Source: Albifimbria verrucaria
Taxonomy: Eukaryota > Ascomycota > Sordariomycetes > Hypocreales > Stachybotryaceae
Assembly: GCA_020081605.1 (NCBI GenBank)
Contig: JAHREC010000016.1
Location: 1,178,001-1,242,000 of the forward strand
Direction of reading: 5' to 3'
DNA: 64,000 nucleotides
Part shown: piece by piece, positions 22,754 through 35,329 of the stretch
Position numbering within the stretch: the stretch's first letter is position 1
Layout: every line of letters begins with the position of its first letter
Position numbers and translations under genes: made by a program
The notes under the pieces: generated by a model
The model's database searches: none
Told to the model about the DNA's origin: nothing
What the model saw: only the letters and a program-made list of their open reading frames with translations

Positions 22754-25251
22754 ATGCCCACCGCTGTGGCGTCTCATTCCCACCGCCCGACGACCAAGGT
22801 CACTCACAAGCCCTACAAGTCCAAGGCTGCCTCCAAGCATGAGCTGAGAGAACGTGCCAAGGGTAAATTCTTCTTCCACAGAATTGTTGCTGTGCAAAAC
22901 TAATCATGAAATGTGAATACAGGTCGAGTTCCCGACGAGAAAGGTCAAAGAAAGACCCTCACCAACACGTCATGTCCAAGTTCGAGCGCCGCAACCAGGC
23001 CAAGCAGGCCCGCTTGTCCAAGCACAAGGAGCATCTGAAGGAAACCTCCATCTTCGCGGGCCCCCATGGCGCACCCAGGGTTGTGGCCGTCATCCCTCTA
23101 TGTCCGAATACCGACGCCAAGGATGCGGTCAAGCAACTGAACGGAAGCCTGGACATCGAGACCCCAACCAAGGAAGGAAACATCCAAGTTCAGGTTGATC
23201 GCTTCAAGCAGAAGCTCCAATATGTCCTGCTCAAGCGAGACCTCACCGCCTGCTTGGATGCTGCTCGGGTTGCGGATTTCGTTATTGTTATTCTGTCTGC
23301 CACCGAGGAAGTTGATGAGGTGGGAGAGTTGATCCTCCGCAGTGTCGAGAGCCAAGGCTTGTCGACATTGTTCACCGTTGTCAAGGACCTCGATAAGGTT
23401 GAACCGGCGAAGCAGCGCCAGGGTGTCTTGGGCTCCTGAAGTCATTCATCACCCACTTCCACCCTGAGCAAGAGAAGCTCTACAGCCTTGAGAACAGGCA
23501 AGAGTGCGCAAACTTGATGCGTTCACTGTGCAGCACAACTCCCAAGGGCGTGCGATGGAGGGAAGATCGAAGCTGGATGCTGGCGGAGGACATCAAGTTC
23601 GCATACTCCGACTCTGAGCCTACCATTGTCACTGGTGTTGTCAGAGGTCGCGGCCTGAAGGCGGACCGACTGATTCAGATTGGTGACTGGGGTACCTATC
23701 AGATCGAGAAGATCGTGGCTGCCCCTCTGCCCAAGCACAACAAGAAGAAGGGCGACGATGCCATTGTCACCGAGTCGGAGGAGAAGGTCCTTGACGAGCC
23801 CACAGACGACCGGGATGATTTGAACGAGCTTGCACCGGATGATGTTGTAATGGATGCCGATGATGATGATGGAGCCATGTCAACAATGAGCTCTGCGAAG
23901 AAGGGTGTTCTACTGGATGATCATCACTACTTCTCGGAAGAGGAAGAGGAGGACCAAATCATTAAGAAGCGAGTTCCGAAGGGAACATCCAAATACCAGT
24001 CGGCCTGGTACCTGGAAGACATCTCTGACTCCGAGTCCGATATGGAAGATCTTGAGATGGACGACGCCGAGCCCACCAGTGAGGACAAGGCGGCTCCCGA
24101 GGATGGCATTGAGGGTTATGCGCAACCCGAGGCCACAGAGGGTGCTCCCACAGAGTATCCCCAGTCGGAGATGATGGAGCCTGATGAGGAGGAGAACGCG
24201 GTACAGTTCGAGCAGTACCGAGCAAAGAAGCGTGACGAGGCTGAGGATGACATGGAGTTCCCTGATGAGATTGAGCTGCAACCTAATGTGTCTGCGCAGG
24301 AGAGGCTGGCCCGATATCGCGGCTTGAAGAGTCTCCGCACCAGTCCCTGGCAGGAGGACGAGGACAGAGCGCACGAGCCGGAAGAGTGGAGGCGTCTTCT
24401 CCAGATTCCCGACTACCAGTCTTCGCGGGCTCGTTCGACCAGAGAAGCTCTTGTCGGAGGCGTCGAGCCTGGTACTCGTGTTCACGTCTATGTTAAGGGC
24501 GTTCCCGCCGTCATGGAGAAGTCGTACGACCCCAGCTCTCCGGTGACTCTGTTCTCATTACTGCGCCACGAGAACAAGAAGACTGCGCTGAACTATCTCA
24601 TCAACCTCAGCACCGACTACGGCAAGTCGATCAAGGCCAAGGAGGAGCTCATTGTTCAGTGCGGACCTCGCCGAATGGTGGTTAAGCCTTTGTTCTCGCA
24701 ACCGGGCCAGACCCCAACGACGTTCACAAGTACTGCCGCTTCTTGCACCCTGGCCAGGCTGCGATAGCAACTTTCATGGGCCCCGTCACTTGGGGTTCCG
24801 TTCCTGTACTGTTCTTTAAGAGAACAACCGAGGAAGAGGCGCAAAAGAGGATGGACCCAAACTTGGCCTGTCACTGATTGCCACTGGCACTGCTCTGCCG
24901 CCATCAACCTCCAGAGTCGTTGCCAAGCGAATCATCTTGACTGGTCACCCATACCACATTCACAAGAAGGTCGTCACCGTGCGATACATGTTCTTCAGCC
25001 GCGAGGACGTAGAATGGTTCAAGGCTCTCCCGCTGTGGACCAGGAGAGGACGCAGCGGCTTCATAAAGGAAGCCCTGGGTACCCACGGATACTTCAAGGC
25101 TACGTTCGATGGCCGCATCAACCCACAGGATGCCATTGGCGTCAGCTTGTACAAGAGGGTATGGCCACGCAACGCAGCGGCGCTTCAGGGACCGTTGCTG
25201 GAGTATGCTGGTGAGAGCGCACCTCAGGATGGGGACGCCATGATGGAATGA
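22754..25251 (+). CDS. TSR1: ribosome biogenesis protein Tsr1 (GTPase-like, 40S maturation)
   Basis: Catalytically dead translational-GTPase relative that binds late pre-40S particles. Exons 22754-22862 and 22923-25251. Basic N-terminus, [33 protein letters not shown], the AARP2CN-type region (PHQ motif) and a long acidic central part ([26 protein letters not shown]). The C-terminal DUF663 domain has [47 protein letters not shown] and [20 protein letters not shown]. Four missing bases: near 22956, 23435, 24712-24715 and 24865. Restored, the exons total 2442 nt (813 residues), matching the family length. Confidence 0.95.
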
Positions 25252-25279
25252 TGAAAGGCAAAAATTTAGATGACGACTC

Positions 25280-26168
25280 TTACGTTTCAAGGTAGATCGA
25301 ATTCATGGCGCTTTTTTGGTCTGTTAAAACACTCCTCACTATCTTATGATTTTTGTAAAGCCTCAAGACCGGGCGTTGGCCGAGGTCCTCCTGGCTCTTC
25401 CTCTCGTTCTCCGCGCCACTGGCCCTCCAGGCACTGATTATCAAGTTGATAATGTGATCAACGCCAACGTCCTTCTTGACCTGCGCAAAGACAGTGGGTC
25501 CACCCTCGCGCATCTTCCGTGCGTCACGCTCCATAACGCCTAAATCCGCACCCACGATCTCGGCCAGGTCTGTCTTGTTCACGACGAGCAGATCGCTCTG
25601 GGTGATGCCGGGTCCGCCTTTGCGGGGATCTTGTCGCCGCCGCTCACGTCGATAACGTAGATGATAAAGTCGGCCAGTTCACGAGAGTAGTTGGCAGCGA
25701 GGTTGTCGCCACCAGACTCGATGAGCAGCAGGTCGGTGCCGAACTCGCGGTGCAGGTCCTCGAGAGCAGCGAGGTTAGCTGAGATATCCTCACGCACGGC
25801 GGCGTGGGGACAGCCACCGGTCTCGATGGCGCGGATACGGTCGGGGGCAGCGCGGCGTGTCGGGTCAGGAACTCGGCGTCCTCGCGGGTGAAGATGTCGT
25901 TGGTAACGGCAGCGAGGGAGTAGCGCTCGCGCAGGGCCAGGCACAGAGCCAGCATGAGGGCCGTCTTGCCGGAGCCGACGGGGCCGCCGATTCCAATGGT
26001 GAAGGCACGGTCGGACCAGTCACGGCCCTCGACAATGGGCATTTCGCGGCCTAGGTAGCTTCCAGGGCCGTCAAGGATCTCGTGCGAGTGGCCATGCTCC
26101 TGAGCATTGAAGCCACCCTCATGAGAGTGGGAGTGGCCAGCGCCTTCGTGGGAATGAGTGTGCGACAT
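25280..26168 (-). CDS. ureG: urease accessory GTPase UreG
   Basis: Nickel-delivering GTPase for urease activation. Single exon. His-rich metal-binding N-terminus ([19 protein letters not shown]), P-loop [25 protein letters not shown], the metal motif [17 protein letters not shown] (CPH), [17 protein letters not shown] and [13 protein letters not shown]. Two missing bases: the G-run at 25843-25847 ([11 protein letters not shown]) and the one at 25624-25627 (GDKIP-RKGGPG). With both restored the frame is 891 nt (296 residues) and ends at 25280. An in-frame ATG eight codons upstream is possible; I chose 26168 because the family starts with the His-rich stretch. The 3' ends of UreG and TSR1 are 28 bp apart. 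Confidence 0.95.
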
Positions 26169-27403
26169 GGTGACAGGATAACCGAAACTCAATGTTTGCA
26201 GCTATCGATCAAGTAAACAAGATCCAAGCTTCTCAAAACAAAAAGAAAAAGCAACGGAAAAGGTGACGGCACTTACGAGCAGCTAAGATTGTCTTATACA
26301 GTACACCCGGAGAGCTATCTGGGTGCGGGGAGGGGTCCATCACCAATAGCCATCACCAATGGCGCACCCTTATCTTATCACTAAATGATTTGTCTGGCGC
26401 CGCTCTCCACAGTAGCTGATTGACATTTGCTGCCTCGTCTTGGTTAATTAGGCCGTGGGATATTGAGTGTAGTGTGGTCGAAGGGCTTGGAGCCACTTGG
26501 CGTGGCTGCTGGCATGGGCTGTGGGTTGGTGGATGCGGTTATTGTCAAGAACTTAACGTAATTATGTTGTTTGAAACCCAGCACAACATGAATGAGGTCC
26601 AGTAAAAGCTGCGAGTCTGGTTTTTCAAGACGATGATTCAAATATTGGCCAAATCTACAAGACTAGGTATACAGTAGAGTGATCCATACCAGAATAATTT
26701 ACTGTGATGGGAACATCAGGTGTCGCAGTAACTGGGTCTCATATCAACAGCTTGTCTTGAGCTAAATACATCTCAGCCAAGACCCAGGCTTAGAATTGCC
26801 TTGGCAACACAGCACCAAACTTGCTAAGTACCAACTTGGTTCCATTCACTCTAAGCGGAAAGGACTCTGGGATGTAAAGATGGGATGAGACACGCTGTAG
26901 TGACAACATCCGTTGTTATTCATCAGTGTTCAAAGAGAACCTGATCAGAAGGCCAACAATTGCAAAATTAATTACAAAGTAATCTAGTTTGGTCTTAGGT
27001 TAAGACGAGTTGGATTTTCCCATTGCTAGCTCGTCAGACGTGTTGCTGAAAGATTAATTTACATTTGCAGCTGGTTGCTCAAAAGACACTTGTGAACTGA
27101 TGCTCCCAAACACAAAAGAGATTCACCTCTCTTCAATACTTCACAACTTGATTTTACCATAGTCGTGTTCCCACAAACATGGGCACAAGTACAGGAGCAT
27201 TATCTAATCAGCACATGAGAACAAGCAAAGTGTCTATTGTATAACCAGGCACGGCCAAACATGGCAGCAACACACGGCTGGTCCTAAATCTTCCTTTCAT
27301 TAATGTACAATATTGGACATATATAGTTACACTGCCCTGGCCCGTCTCTTTCCCAATGCCAAAGATGTTCGGGGCTAAGCCAACAGACTTATCGGCGCAC
27401 TCC
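26169..27403. other. intergenic spacer, AT-rich
   Basis: 1.24 kb upstream of ureG and downstream of the uL24m gene. AT-rich between 26640 and 27190, no coding signature; contains the ureG promoter. Confidence 0.5.
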
Positions 27404-28613
27404 TCAAGCTCCAGGGGTGGCAGGCGAAGTGGTCGACGAAGGCGCGTCGTTCGGCAGAGGCACTTGTCCAGCAGAAGAAACCTCCGTGACGCCGGCCTCG
27501 CTGAGCGCTGCGGCCTTGTTCTTGGCAATGACCTCTCCCAGCTTCTGCAGCATCTCCTCCGAAAGCTCTGGCTCGCCAAGAGCAGCCTTGGCGGCACGCT
27601 TCTTCTCGTGCAGCTCGGCCAGCGGCGTCTGCATCGTCTTGAGCAGGTCTGCGCGCTTCTGCTTGGCCGCGACCTCGGCTTCCTTCTTCTGGATGTACCA
27701 CGGCTCGTGACGGGTACGGAACTTGGAGTACTTGTTACGGAGCTCGTCGATGACAGTCTCGGGCATGGGGGCGAAAGCAGGTTGTAGTAGAACGTCCGCT
27801 CCTCAAGGGTCTCTCGAATTGTGTCGCTGGCCGTCGTCTCGTACTCCGGGGCAGTGGTCTCTGGCCATGGAATGACCATGTTGAGGCTGGGGACGACGCG
27901 GTCCCACTTGTTCCCGAAATGCCAGCGGTTGTAGTTCATGTTGGGAGAGTCCATCTTCGGGGCGACGGCCTTGAGCTCGTTGATGATGGTATCCTTGGTG
28001 ATGCCAGTCTCGGGGTTCGTAATCGGGTAGACGAGACGTATCGAGGAAATGGGGAGAGGCATGGACTGGACATTGTCCGAGCCAAGTCCCATGCTGGTAA
28101 TGGCCTATAAGTACAATGTGAGTTACTGATCTATACTTGACATTTCACAAAACTCACCTGGTGGCACGACTCCAGAGTGACGGTTCCGCTGCGAGGATCG
28201 ACAGTCTTAATTCGGTCGATTTTGCCCTTGTCGGGGCCGTCCAAGATGACGACTCGGTCCAAGGGGGCCAGATTGAGCTGGTTAGGACGGCCGGCCCAAG
28301 CGCACCTCTTCTCGCGAACCTCTGGTCTCGGGTTCAGCAGTCCTTGGTTGCTCCAGTCGGTTCGCAGGGCGCTCTGGATGGTGTCGTACTTTTCGATGCC
28401 CAGGTCGCGCTTAGGGGCCAGAGGACCCAGCTCCCAAGCCTCCCTTCTAGCCACACGGGCCTCCTTGATTCCGATTCGAATCTCCTCGGCAGCCTCCATC
28501 TGGCCTTGCCTGGTCCTCTTCTGGCGTTGGATGAGCTCGCTCTTGGAGTTTCGCGCCGATCGCCGGGCGACCTGGCGCTCGGCCTGGGCCACTCGCTTGG
28601 CAAGCTTCTGCAT
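27404..28613 (-). CDS. MRPL40: mitochondrial large-subunit ribosomal protein uL24m (KOW domain)
   Basis: Mitoribosomal protein of the L24 family. Exons 28613-28158 and 28104-27404. Basic N-terminus (MQKLAKRVAQAERQVARR), then APKRDLGIEKYDTIQ, KRCAWAGRPNQLNLAPLDRV, the KOW segment VVILDGPDKGKIDRIKTVDP and GTVTLESCHQ. A fungal-type C-terminal extension has RWHFGNKWDRVVPSLNMVIP and MPETVIDELRNKYSKFRTRH. One missing base (near 27781, FYYN-PAFAPMPE) separates the main frame from the final 120 residues; restored total 1158 nt, 385 residues. The start at 28613 is preferred over 28676 because the peptide from there resembles a mitochondrial presequence. Confidence 0.9.
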
Positions 28614-31600
28614 TTTGGGCGGCGTGGGCAGCAAGACAATACGACTCGTTTGATTGTCTGTGCGGACTGCAGCCAATTGAGCTCGGCAGTGGTGCTGAGG
28701 CCAGAATTTCGCGACTGCGAATGTCGAGATAATATTCGGACTAACGAATGTTGAAATTCTCTACAGGGGACAAGCAGTAGTTGCTGTTTGGCGAATCACA
28801 GCACGAGTTGGTGGGTTATGTAATCGGTGGTGCCAATTGGTTCACGATGCTCCAAACAGCAGCCTCAGGCTAAAGTGAGCATTCACGGTCCCTTGGCATC
28901 TACATCCACGTTTTAATTCAACAGGCGAGCTTTTCTTCTCCAGCAAGCGCAAGCCATGGTTTCTCAGGCATCATTGCATTACAATGTCCTAGCTAAGAAT
29001 ATGAGTCAGAGTACATTGCTCTCGTGCTCCCGTACTGCCTAGTTTCATCCAATGAAGGCTCCGACACTTGATGTAAGAGTAGCTGTACAGGCAGGCTTCT
29101 CCATCATACATGAGGGATACTCAGTCTGATCGGAGCCAGGTGAAGAAGAAAACAGGAGGACGCATGAGGTCTGTGACATCATATTGTTATAATGGAAATA
29201 TTTAAAAAGAATCACAGGCCGCCGAGGCATAGCAGGTAGACATGTGACCAGTTTGGAGCCAAGACGTCAGGCTGATAAGAGCAGCACATCAGTGGTAACC
29301 GGACAAGAAGGGCCGTAACCACCCTTATCTGGGGTTTGTTATGAATTATTTTTGGAAGAGAATTTTCAAGACTACCAGATGTTACAATTTAATTATAGTT
29401 TGACTATCTCAATTTTAATTATTGTCTCGAATTAAACCGATGTGTTCCTGGTTTTTTTATTTTAACGTTGTTTTAAGATGTGCTACTACGCGGTCCCTGA
29501 TTTTTTGCTTGCTGCTTGGCATGGCAATGTGCAATTAGGAGTCCTAGATCGTAAACATGCGGGATATCGTCTAGGACTTTGGGATCCGCATAAACAGCCA
29601 ACGGGCCAGTCAAAGTGCGGCTGTCTCGTCACGGATTGGAGCATGCAAGCGCCTAGTTAGGAGGACGTCAGACCCATGTTCCCAGCTATACAGGCCTCCG
29701 CCAAGCTGCAGGAAGGCCAAGTAGGTGCGAGATCCGATACAGTTTCATCCTGTGCAACCAGAAATCTGGTTGGCAAAGGTCCATGGAGGCTCAAGGTGAG
29801 GTGAGTTGGATTAGGGGGCATTCCTTTCTAACCAGTCAAAGCAACAACGCCGCGCAGCGTCGAGGATACGAAAGCGAGCTGCGGTGTGGTGACTGGATGG
29901 GAATAAGGAAGCCGTTGTTTCAGCAATGGAGGCGACCAGCCAACTGCTGAATTGGCATGCCCGCCTGGGCCGAACATTGCTCCAGGTCAAATGACACCCC
30001 TGAAATCCAGGCATCACGGCAGATACTGCGATTTGCTGCTGATATGATGTGACTAGCAATCGGAGTACCGTACATTAGGCACAGCACAGGGGATCACCGG
30101 TGTTAAGCCCCGCGAAAGACGGATATCACACATAGTCTACATCGAGTGCCAGCCTTGGCTGTCGTGACGGCGCTCTGGGTTAGAGCTGTCAACATTACCA
30201 GTAGCCACGAGGCCCGTGGGAATCCCCCAAATTAGCCACATGATGTTGGCCGAAGCGGTGAGATGAGTAAGGGAGGATGCTCGCCACGAAGAATGGGCTG
30301 TTGAGCCCCTAATCGTGGTAAGCAATGGGTTACAAGACGTGCTGATCTTCAGTGGACTAACCATCCATCGGCAACAGACGAGCTCGATGCATGGATGACC
30401 GTCTTGATTTGTTATTGTCAGGACCTGGACTGGGTAAGGTACCGTGCTTCAGCCACCTGCAATCCGCGGATGGGAACAGGTAGATTAGGTACCTAGTGGG
30501 CGTAGGTACAGGTACTTGCTTGCTCGATTGCCGTCGCTGTCCCGTCAACCCACGAGCGAACCGCGTACTGTAGCACAAACCGGCGGCCTCAGAGCTCCCA
30601 GGCCCTGTAATTCCCCTAACGGGTCCTGTACCGTAGGCTACCCTTCCCTAGCACCGGAGAGTCGTGGGGGGCATCTAACAGGGACTCGACAGCAGCGGAT
30701 GGCATACGCGTCCCTTCTACGAATCAGTGCGTGCTAAGGAGCACCTGAAATGGGCCCCCTAGAGCGCTTCCAAGAGACGGTAAGAAGAGGTACGGAGACG
30801 TGCCCATGTCAAGCCTCCAGGCACCAAGAAGCACAGATCAACCACATGGCTTGCAACCTGAGGCAAAGCATCCCAAGTATCGGACAGGCTTTGCCTGACG
30901 TAGGTAGGTAGGACGCTCATGCTTCGTCTCATGCCCAACGCCCTTGGGTTTGGTTAGGCGGTCTCACGTTATCTGCAATGCGCGTGCTAGTGGCCCTGTC
31001 GTTTCCGCCATGGCGACATCTGATGAGGCAAAGAAGTGCGGCGAGGTTGTTAGCAGTAGAGTACTAAGGTAAACGTAGGTACAGAAGGTACTGGGTAGGA
31101 AGGACTGCAGATAAGTAAGGTAGGTCGTAGGCAGGTATGGGACTAGGACTCGGTGAGCGTGCAGATAAGGGAACAAGTACCGGTACGGGGACGACGTCTT
31201 GCCATGCCTCGCCTGCGCCTTTGCACCTTGGTCTTGGCCTCGCCTTGCCTGGCCTCGTCGCCCGGCGTGGGCAAACCGGGAAAGATACAGGCAGGTACAG
31301 GTACCGCTAGTTCGCCCTGGCGCACTACTAAACGGTACCGTACCAGAGTGGCCATAAGGTAGGGTCAGCTTGGGTCAGGTACATCAGCTTACCCGCACGC
31401 GGTACTCGTGGCCTCGGCGTGGTGCCTCCCAAAGCGCCGGTACCTCGCCGGGTACGAGGTACGGGCTGCGACCTTAACCTTAGAGTCAAGTACCTCCGCT
31501 CCGCCCCCAATCATTCGCTCTCAAAGCTGCCTTTCCCCTTCCACCATCAAACTCCCTTCTGGCGGTCCAAACTCACTCCTCCATCCAATTCCATCATCAA

Positions 31601-31683
31601 ACGTCGACCGCGTGCACCTTGACCAACGCTCCTTTCACCACCCACCACGCTTTCTTCGATTCAATCTACCCGCGATCGCTATC
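28614..31683. other. 3-kb spacer upstream of RHO1
   Basis: No gene recognised. An AT-rich patch lies at 29340-29480. From about 30430 to 31500 the DNA is dense in GGTAC/GTACC and GTAGGTA words. The last 180 bp before RHO1 are CT-rich leader. A long RHO1 promoter/5' UTR or a non-coding transcript could lie here. Confidence 0.5.
30430..31500. repeat. cluster of degenerate GTAC / GTAGGTA motifs
   Basis: About twenty short occurrences, for example GGTACC near 30439 and 30493, GTAGGTAGGTAGGAC near 30900, CAGGTACAGGTACCG near 31287, CGGTACCGTACC near 31334 and CCGGTACC near 31437. They are irregularly spaced on both strands. Confidence 0.6.
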
Positions 31684-32835
31684 ATGGCTGAGATCCGTCG
31701 CAAGCTCGTCATCGTCGGCGATGGTGCCTGTGGTAAAACCTGTTTGTTGATGTGAGTCCCGTCTTGTCTCGTCTCCGCCCCCGAAAAAGCCCAGTCGAGG
31801 CCAGCCTCGTCTCCCCAGAGGCGTCATCACCATCGCCCTCTTGCTATCCGCTCAGCGTGCTGACCATAACGCAGTGTTTTCTCCAAGGGCACTTTCCCCG
31901 AGGTAAGATACCGCCGTGCCTCTTAGATGGCCTTTTCGTTTCCCTCGACACTCGTCGTCCGCCTGACTGCGCCTCGGATCCTTGCGTCCGAGTCGTCGAT
32001 TCGCTCCTCCCTAGCGCCTCTCGAGGCCTCTCCGCCCCTACGCACAACGTGACGACTGCAGCACTGCCCACGTCCTGTCCCAAACCATATAATCGGCACA
32101 TGAACTGCGCGTCCTGAATAGTCGCTAATCCTCGTTCAAGGTCTACGTCCCCACCGTCTTCGAGAACTACGTTGCCGATGTCGAGGTTGACGGCAAGCAC
32201 GTCGAGCTGGCCCTTTGGGATACGGCTGGCCAGGAAGATTACGACCGACTCCGTCCTCTGTCCTACCCCGACTCCCACGTCATCCTGATCTGCTTCGCCA
32301 TCGACTCCCCGACTCCTCGACAACGTCCAAGAGAAGGTATGGTCTCATCGATACCGCCATTTGCGTTCTCCCGTAGGCACTTACTAACGTGTGCTCTTCT
32401 ACAGTGGATTTCCGAGGTTCTTCACTTCTGCCAGGGCCTCCCCATCATCCTCGTCGGCTGCAAGAAGGATTTGCGATACGACCAGAAGACGATCGAGGAG
32501 CTGCGCAAGACCAGCCAGAAGCCTGTGTCTCCTGAAGAGGTAACATTCCCCCTAGCCAAAAACTCTTTCCCATCCCCTGACCTGGCATCGTCATACCCGG
32601 GTATGCCAGGTCAAATCCCCACCGCCATTCTGCCTTGACCTTGACTGGACTTTGACTAACGTGATGGATTCAACAGGGTGAGGAGATCCGCAAGAAGATT
32701 GGCGCCTACAAGTACCTGGAGTGCTCAGCCAAGACCAACGAGGGTGTCCGTGAGGTGTTCGAGCACGCCACCCGCGCTGCCCTTCTCTCTCGCAGCAGCC
32801 GAAAGAGCAGCCACAAGAAGTGCATGATCCTGTAA
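31684..32835 (+). CDS. RHO1: Rho1-type small GTPase
   Basis: Membrane-bound GTPase that activates beta-1,3-glucan synthase and the cell-wall-integrity Pkc1 pathway. Five exons: 31684-31751, 31875-31902, 32141-32336, 32405-32539 and 32677-32835. P-loop [11 protein letters not shown], effector loop [33 protein letters not shown], the Rho insert region, [30 protein letters not shown], a polybasic stretch and CaaX box CMIL; the final Leu predicts geranylgeranylation. Two bases are missing in exon 3 (32307-32310 and 32315-32316, within IDSPDSLDNVQEK). Restored, the exons total 588 nt, 195 residues, exactly the family size. Introns 2 and 1 are long (238 and 123 nt). Confidence 0.97.
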
Positions 32836-33802
32836 GGGGTTGACGTGCAGCTATGGTGTGGGACGCGGCCGTCCGTTCCTGTCTACCGTTTCGGTCTTGG
32901 GCTTGGCCTCCCGTGTAATTCTTCGTCTATCCGCATCTCCCTCGAATTGATGTCCGCGCGGCAGCTTGGTTGATACGGGTTGGGGCGGCGACGGCGAGTC
33001 TACGTGGGCGGGGCGTCCGCCTGCATTTGGTTGTCGGAATATTTCGGAGTTTGATATCGTTTTTTCCAATCCATGTCTTCCCTCTACGTGCGCTGGCATG
33101 CCGATATCAGATGTGTGATTGATGACTCTGGGCAAGGACAGTCGTCTCTCAGCAAGGGGTCGTCAAGGGGTTGTTGTTGTTGTGGAAGCCGCTGCTGCCT
33201 GGGCCTCTTTTCTCAGTACACTAGCCGGCAAGCAGACTTCGTGTTTAATGTATCTCTGTGTGTTGTGTACGGAGACGGCGGACTTGATCTTGGAACGTGT
33301 GCTTTTTCCTATATTTATGTTCTTTTTCGTCTTGCGAACCGCCGGTGGTTGATTGATCAAGATTCGTCGGGGAGATAGAGGGGTGAGAAGGGTGCTGTGC
33401 GCAAAGGTGCCTGTTTGACGGCTCTACGGACACATATGCTAGAAATCTTCTCGTTTTCCTTCCAACGCCTTTACAGCCGTGTCATTGCTAGTGAGACGTG
33501 ACTTGATGTTATCTAACCAGGCAGCAGACGAGAGGGGGTTGTACTGCAGTCACAGATGGTTCCATGCCCCAAGCTTACGGTAACTGTGCATGGTTTTTGG
33601 CTTTGTCAAGAATTATATTAAGTATTTCCGTTCCCAAGTAAAGCCAACCCTGATTGAAGAGGTTACTAGGGGAACAAGCGACAGCTCCAGCTATCGTTGC
33701 CAACAGACTGGAGGTTGCAGCCCTTCCGGCGACGTATCGCAGGTTTTACGTCCTTCTAGTCTCTCAACAGCATGATAGCGGCTGGAATGGGTTGGAAGCC
33801 AC
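32836..33802. other. RHO1 3' region
   Basis: About 970 bp between the convergent RHO1 and microprotein genes. T-rich with TTGTTGTTGT runs near 33170, consistent with a 3' UTR; no gene seen. Confidence 0.5.
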
Positions 33803-34088
33803 TTAGTTAGGGCAGGTCTATCAAGCGGGCTGTTAGTACGGGTCCCAGCACCAGCGGAGGTCTCCTCGGTGGGCTTGTCTTGGACATGTGAAATCCCTTG
33901 CTTGGGCTTTCGTCAAAGACCAAATGCTCTCGTAGAGGAAGAACAAAGACGGCGTGATATTGAGACACGGGGAGAAGGGAAGTATGCAGACTTACAGCGC
34001 CGCAAGCGGAGCAGGTCTTGCCGCCGCCGGCGATGGTGGCCTGGCAGGAAGGGCAGGTGGAGTGGCCGTAGTTGACGAGGGGCTGCAT
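33803..34088 (-). CDS. 35-residue zinc-ribbon microprotein
   Basis: Tiny two-exon gene: 34088-33996 and 33817-33803, with a 178-nt intron that has a GTAAGT donor and a TAG acceptor preceded by a CTAAC branch motif. The product starts MQPLVNYGHS and then carries CPSC (residues 12-15) and CSAC (26-29) with a third Cys at 33, ending CPN. The two CxxC knuckles 10 residues apart make a zinc ribbon likely. A TATATA at 34208-34213 lies 120 nt upstream of the ATG. The unspliced frame runs on into unrelated sequence, so the intron is needed. I know no function; conserved fungal microproteins of this shape are usually missed by annotation. Confidence 0.7.
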
Positions 34089-35329
34089 GTTGAGTGAGTT
34101 TATGGGAATGTTTGGAATAAAGAGATTCAGCGTGGATATCAAGAGAGGTCGGTTGGAAGAGAATATTGATGTGAAGAAGAGAGGAAGAAAGCGGGGTTTG
34201 GCTTTCTTATATAGAGAAGCGAAACAGCCCGTTTTAGATGCCCACCACCACCACGAGCTACCATGCCATTCATTACCTGCCCCATTCTGCGTCCTGGGAA
34301 AAAGCCCGCACCGGTGGATGACGAGGGTAAACGTGTCTGTCCGGCTGGGAGAGTCTTGCCTGGAAGCACGCATGAGCGATCATTGGACGGGACGCGGTCT
34401 ACATGGCTGGTGGGATAAGCGCGGGGGGCATGATGGAGCGGGTTGTCACGTTGGAGTCTAGGCAAGAAATGCAGACGCCTTTGTGGTTTTTGCATGGCAT
34501 CCGACGTGTTAGTTTAGTGGTTTCTTTCTTTTACTTGTTTCTCCTCTGCTTCCTCCACTGTCCAGCTACGCGATGTAGACGAGAGGGTGGTATCTGGAGG
34601 AGGCGAAAGATCTGCATACGACGAGCTGGCTGTACGAAATGCCTGATGCATGCATGAGCAGGTCAAGTGGACATTGGTCTCCCGCGTTTAGCGGGAAGAG
34701 CCTGGACCCTTTTTTTAATTATTCAAGCCCTGCGGTCAAATACCAGGCCCTTGATTCGGTCCTGGGCTGGGGCTTGGCTTGTGCTAAGGGGTCTCGTGGT
34801 CTGCTGCCCCCATGCCTTGATATCACCGATCTTACATGCCTCATACGTAGCCGACGCAACATCAGTTTGGGGGTTTAGGTAAACAGGCTGCATCTCACAT
34901 GAAATAAAAACCATCGAAAAGAGCACAGAGGAAATAAGGGGCCTATGCAGCCGTGAAGAACAGGTAACCTGAACTCTATATCTAAGCCCTGGAGATATGT
35001 AAAAATAAAATAAAATAAAATACAGTAGTAAAAAACGCCATGCCCCTGTGATAACTTTACATGAACCCCGAGACTCGGGGCCAACAGTTTATGCCCTTGG
35101 CTCCAACGCTTTTTTGTGAATGCTACTCATGTGCCTGCTGTTCATACAAGATGGCTCGGACCTGCGAAAGACGGATAAATACGGGCTTCGTTGCTGAAGC
35201 TTTATACACACACGGCTGGCCCGTCGGATGCTGTTGTGTAGATGCGTTAGCTTCTTGTTTTGTATCATACCAGTTAAGAAGAAGAATGGGGTTGAAGGCA
35301 TCTCTCTTGAGGGAAAGGGTGTAACTCAC
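34089..35329. other. intergenic spacer
   Basis: 1.24 kb between the microprotein promoter and the transporter 3' end. Contains AAAATAAAATAAAAT pentamer repeats at about 35001-35021; no gene seen apart from possible final transporter codons near 35150-35230. Confidence 0.45.
34208..34213 (-). promoter_or_regulatory. TATA box of zinc-ribbon microprotein gene
   Basis: TATATA 120 nt upstream of the start codon, in a GC-richer flank. Confidence 0.5.
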
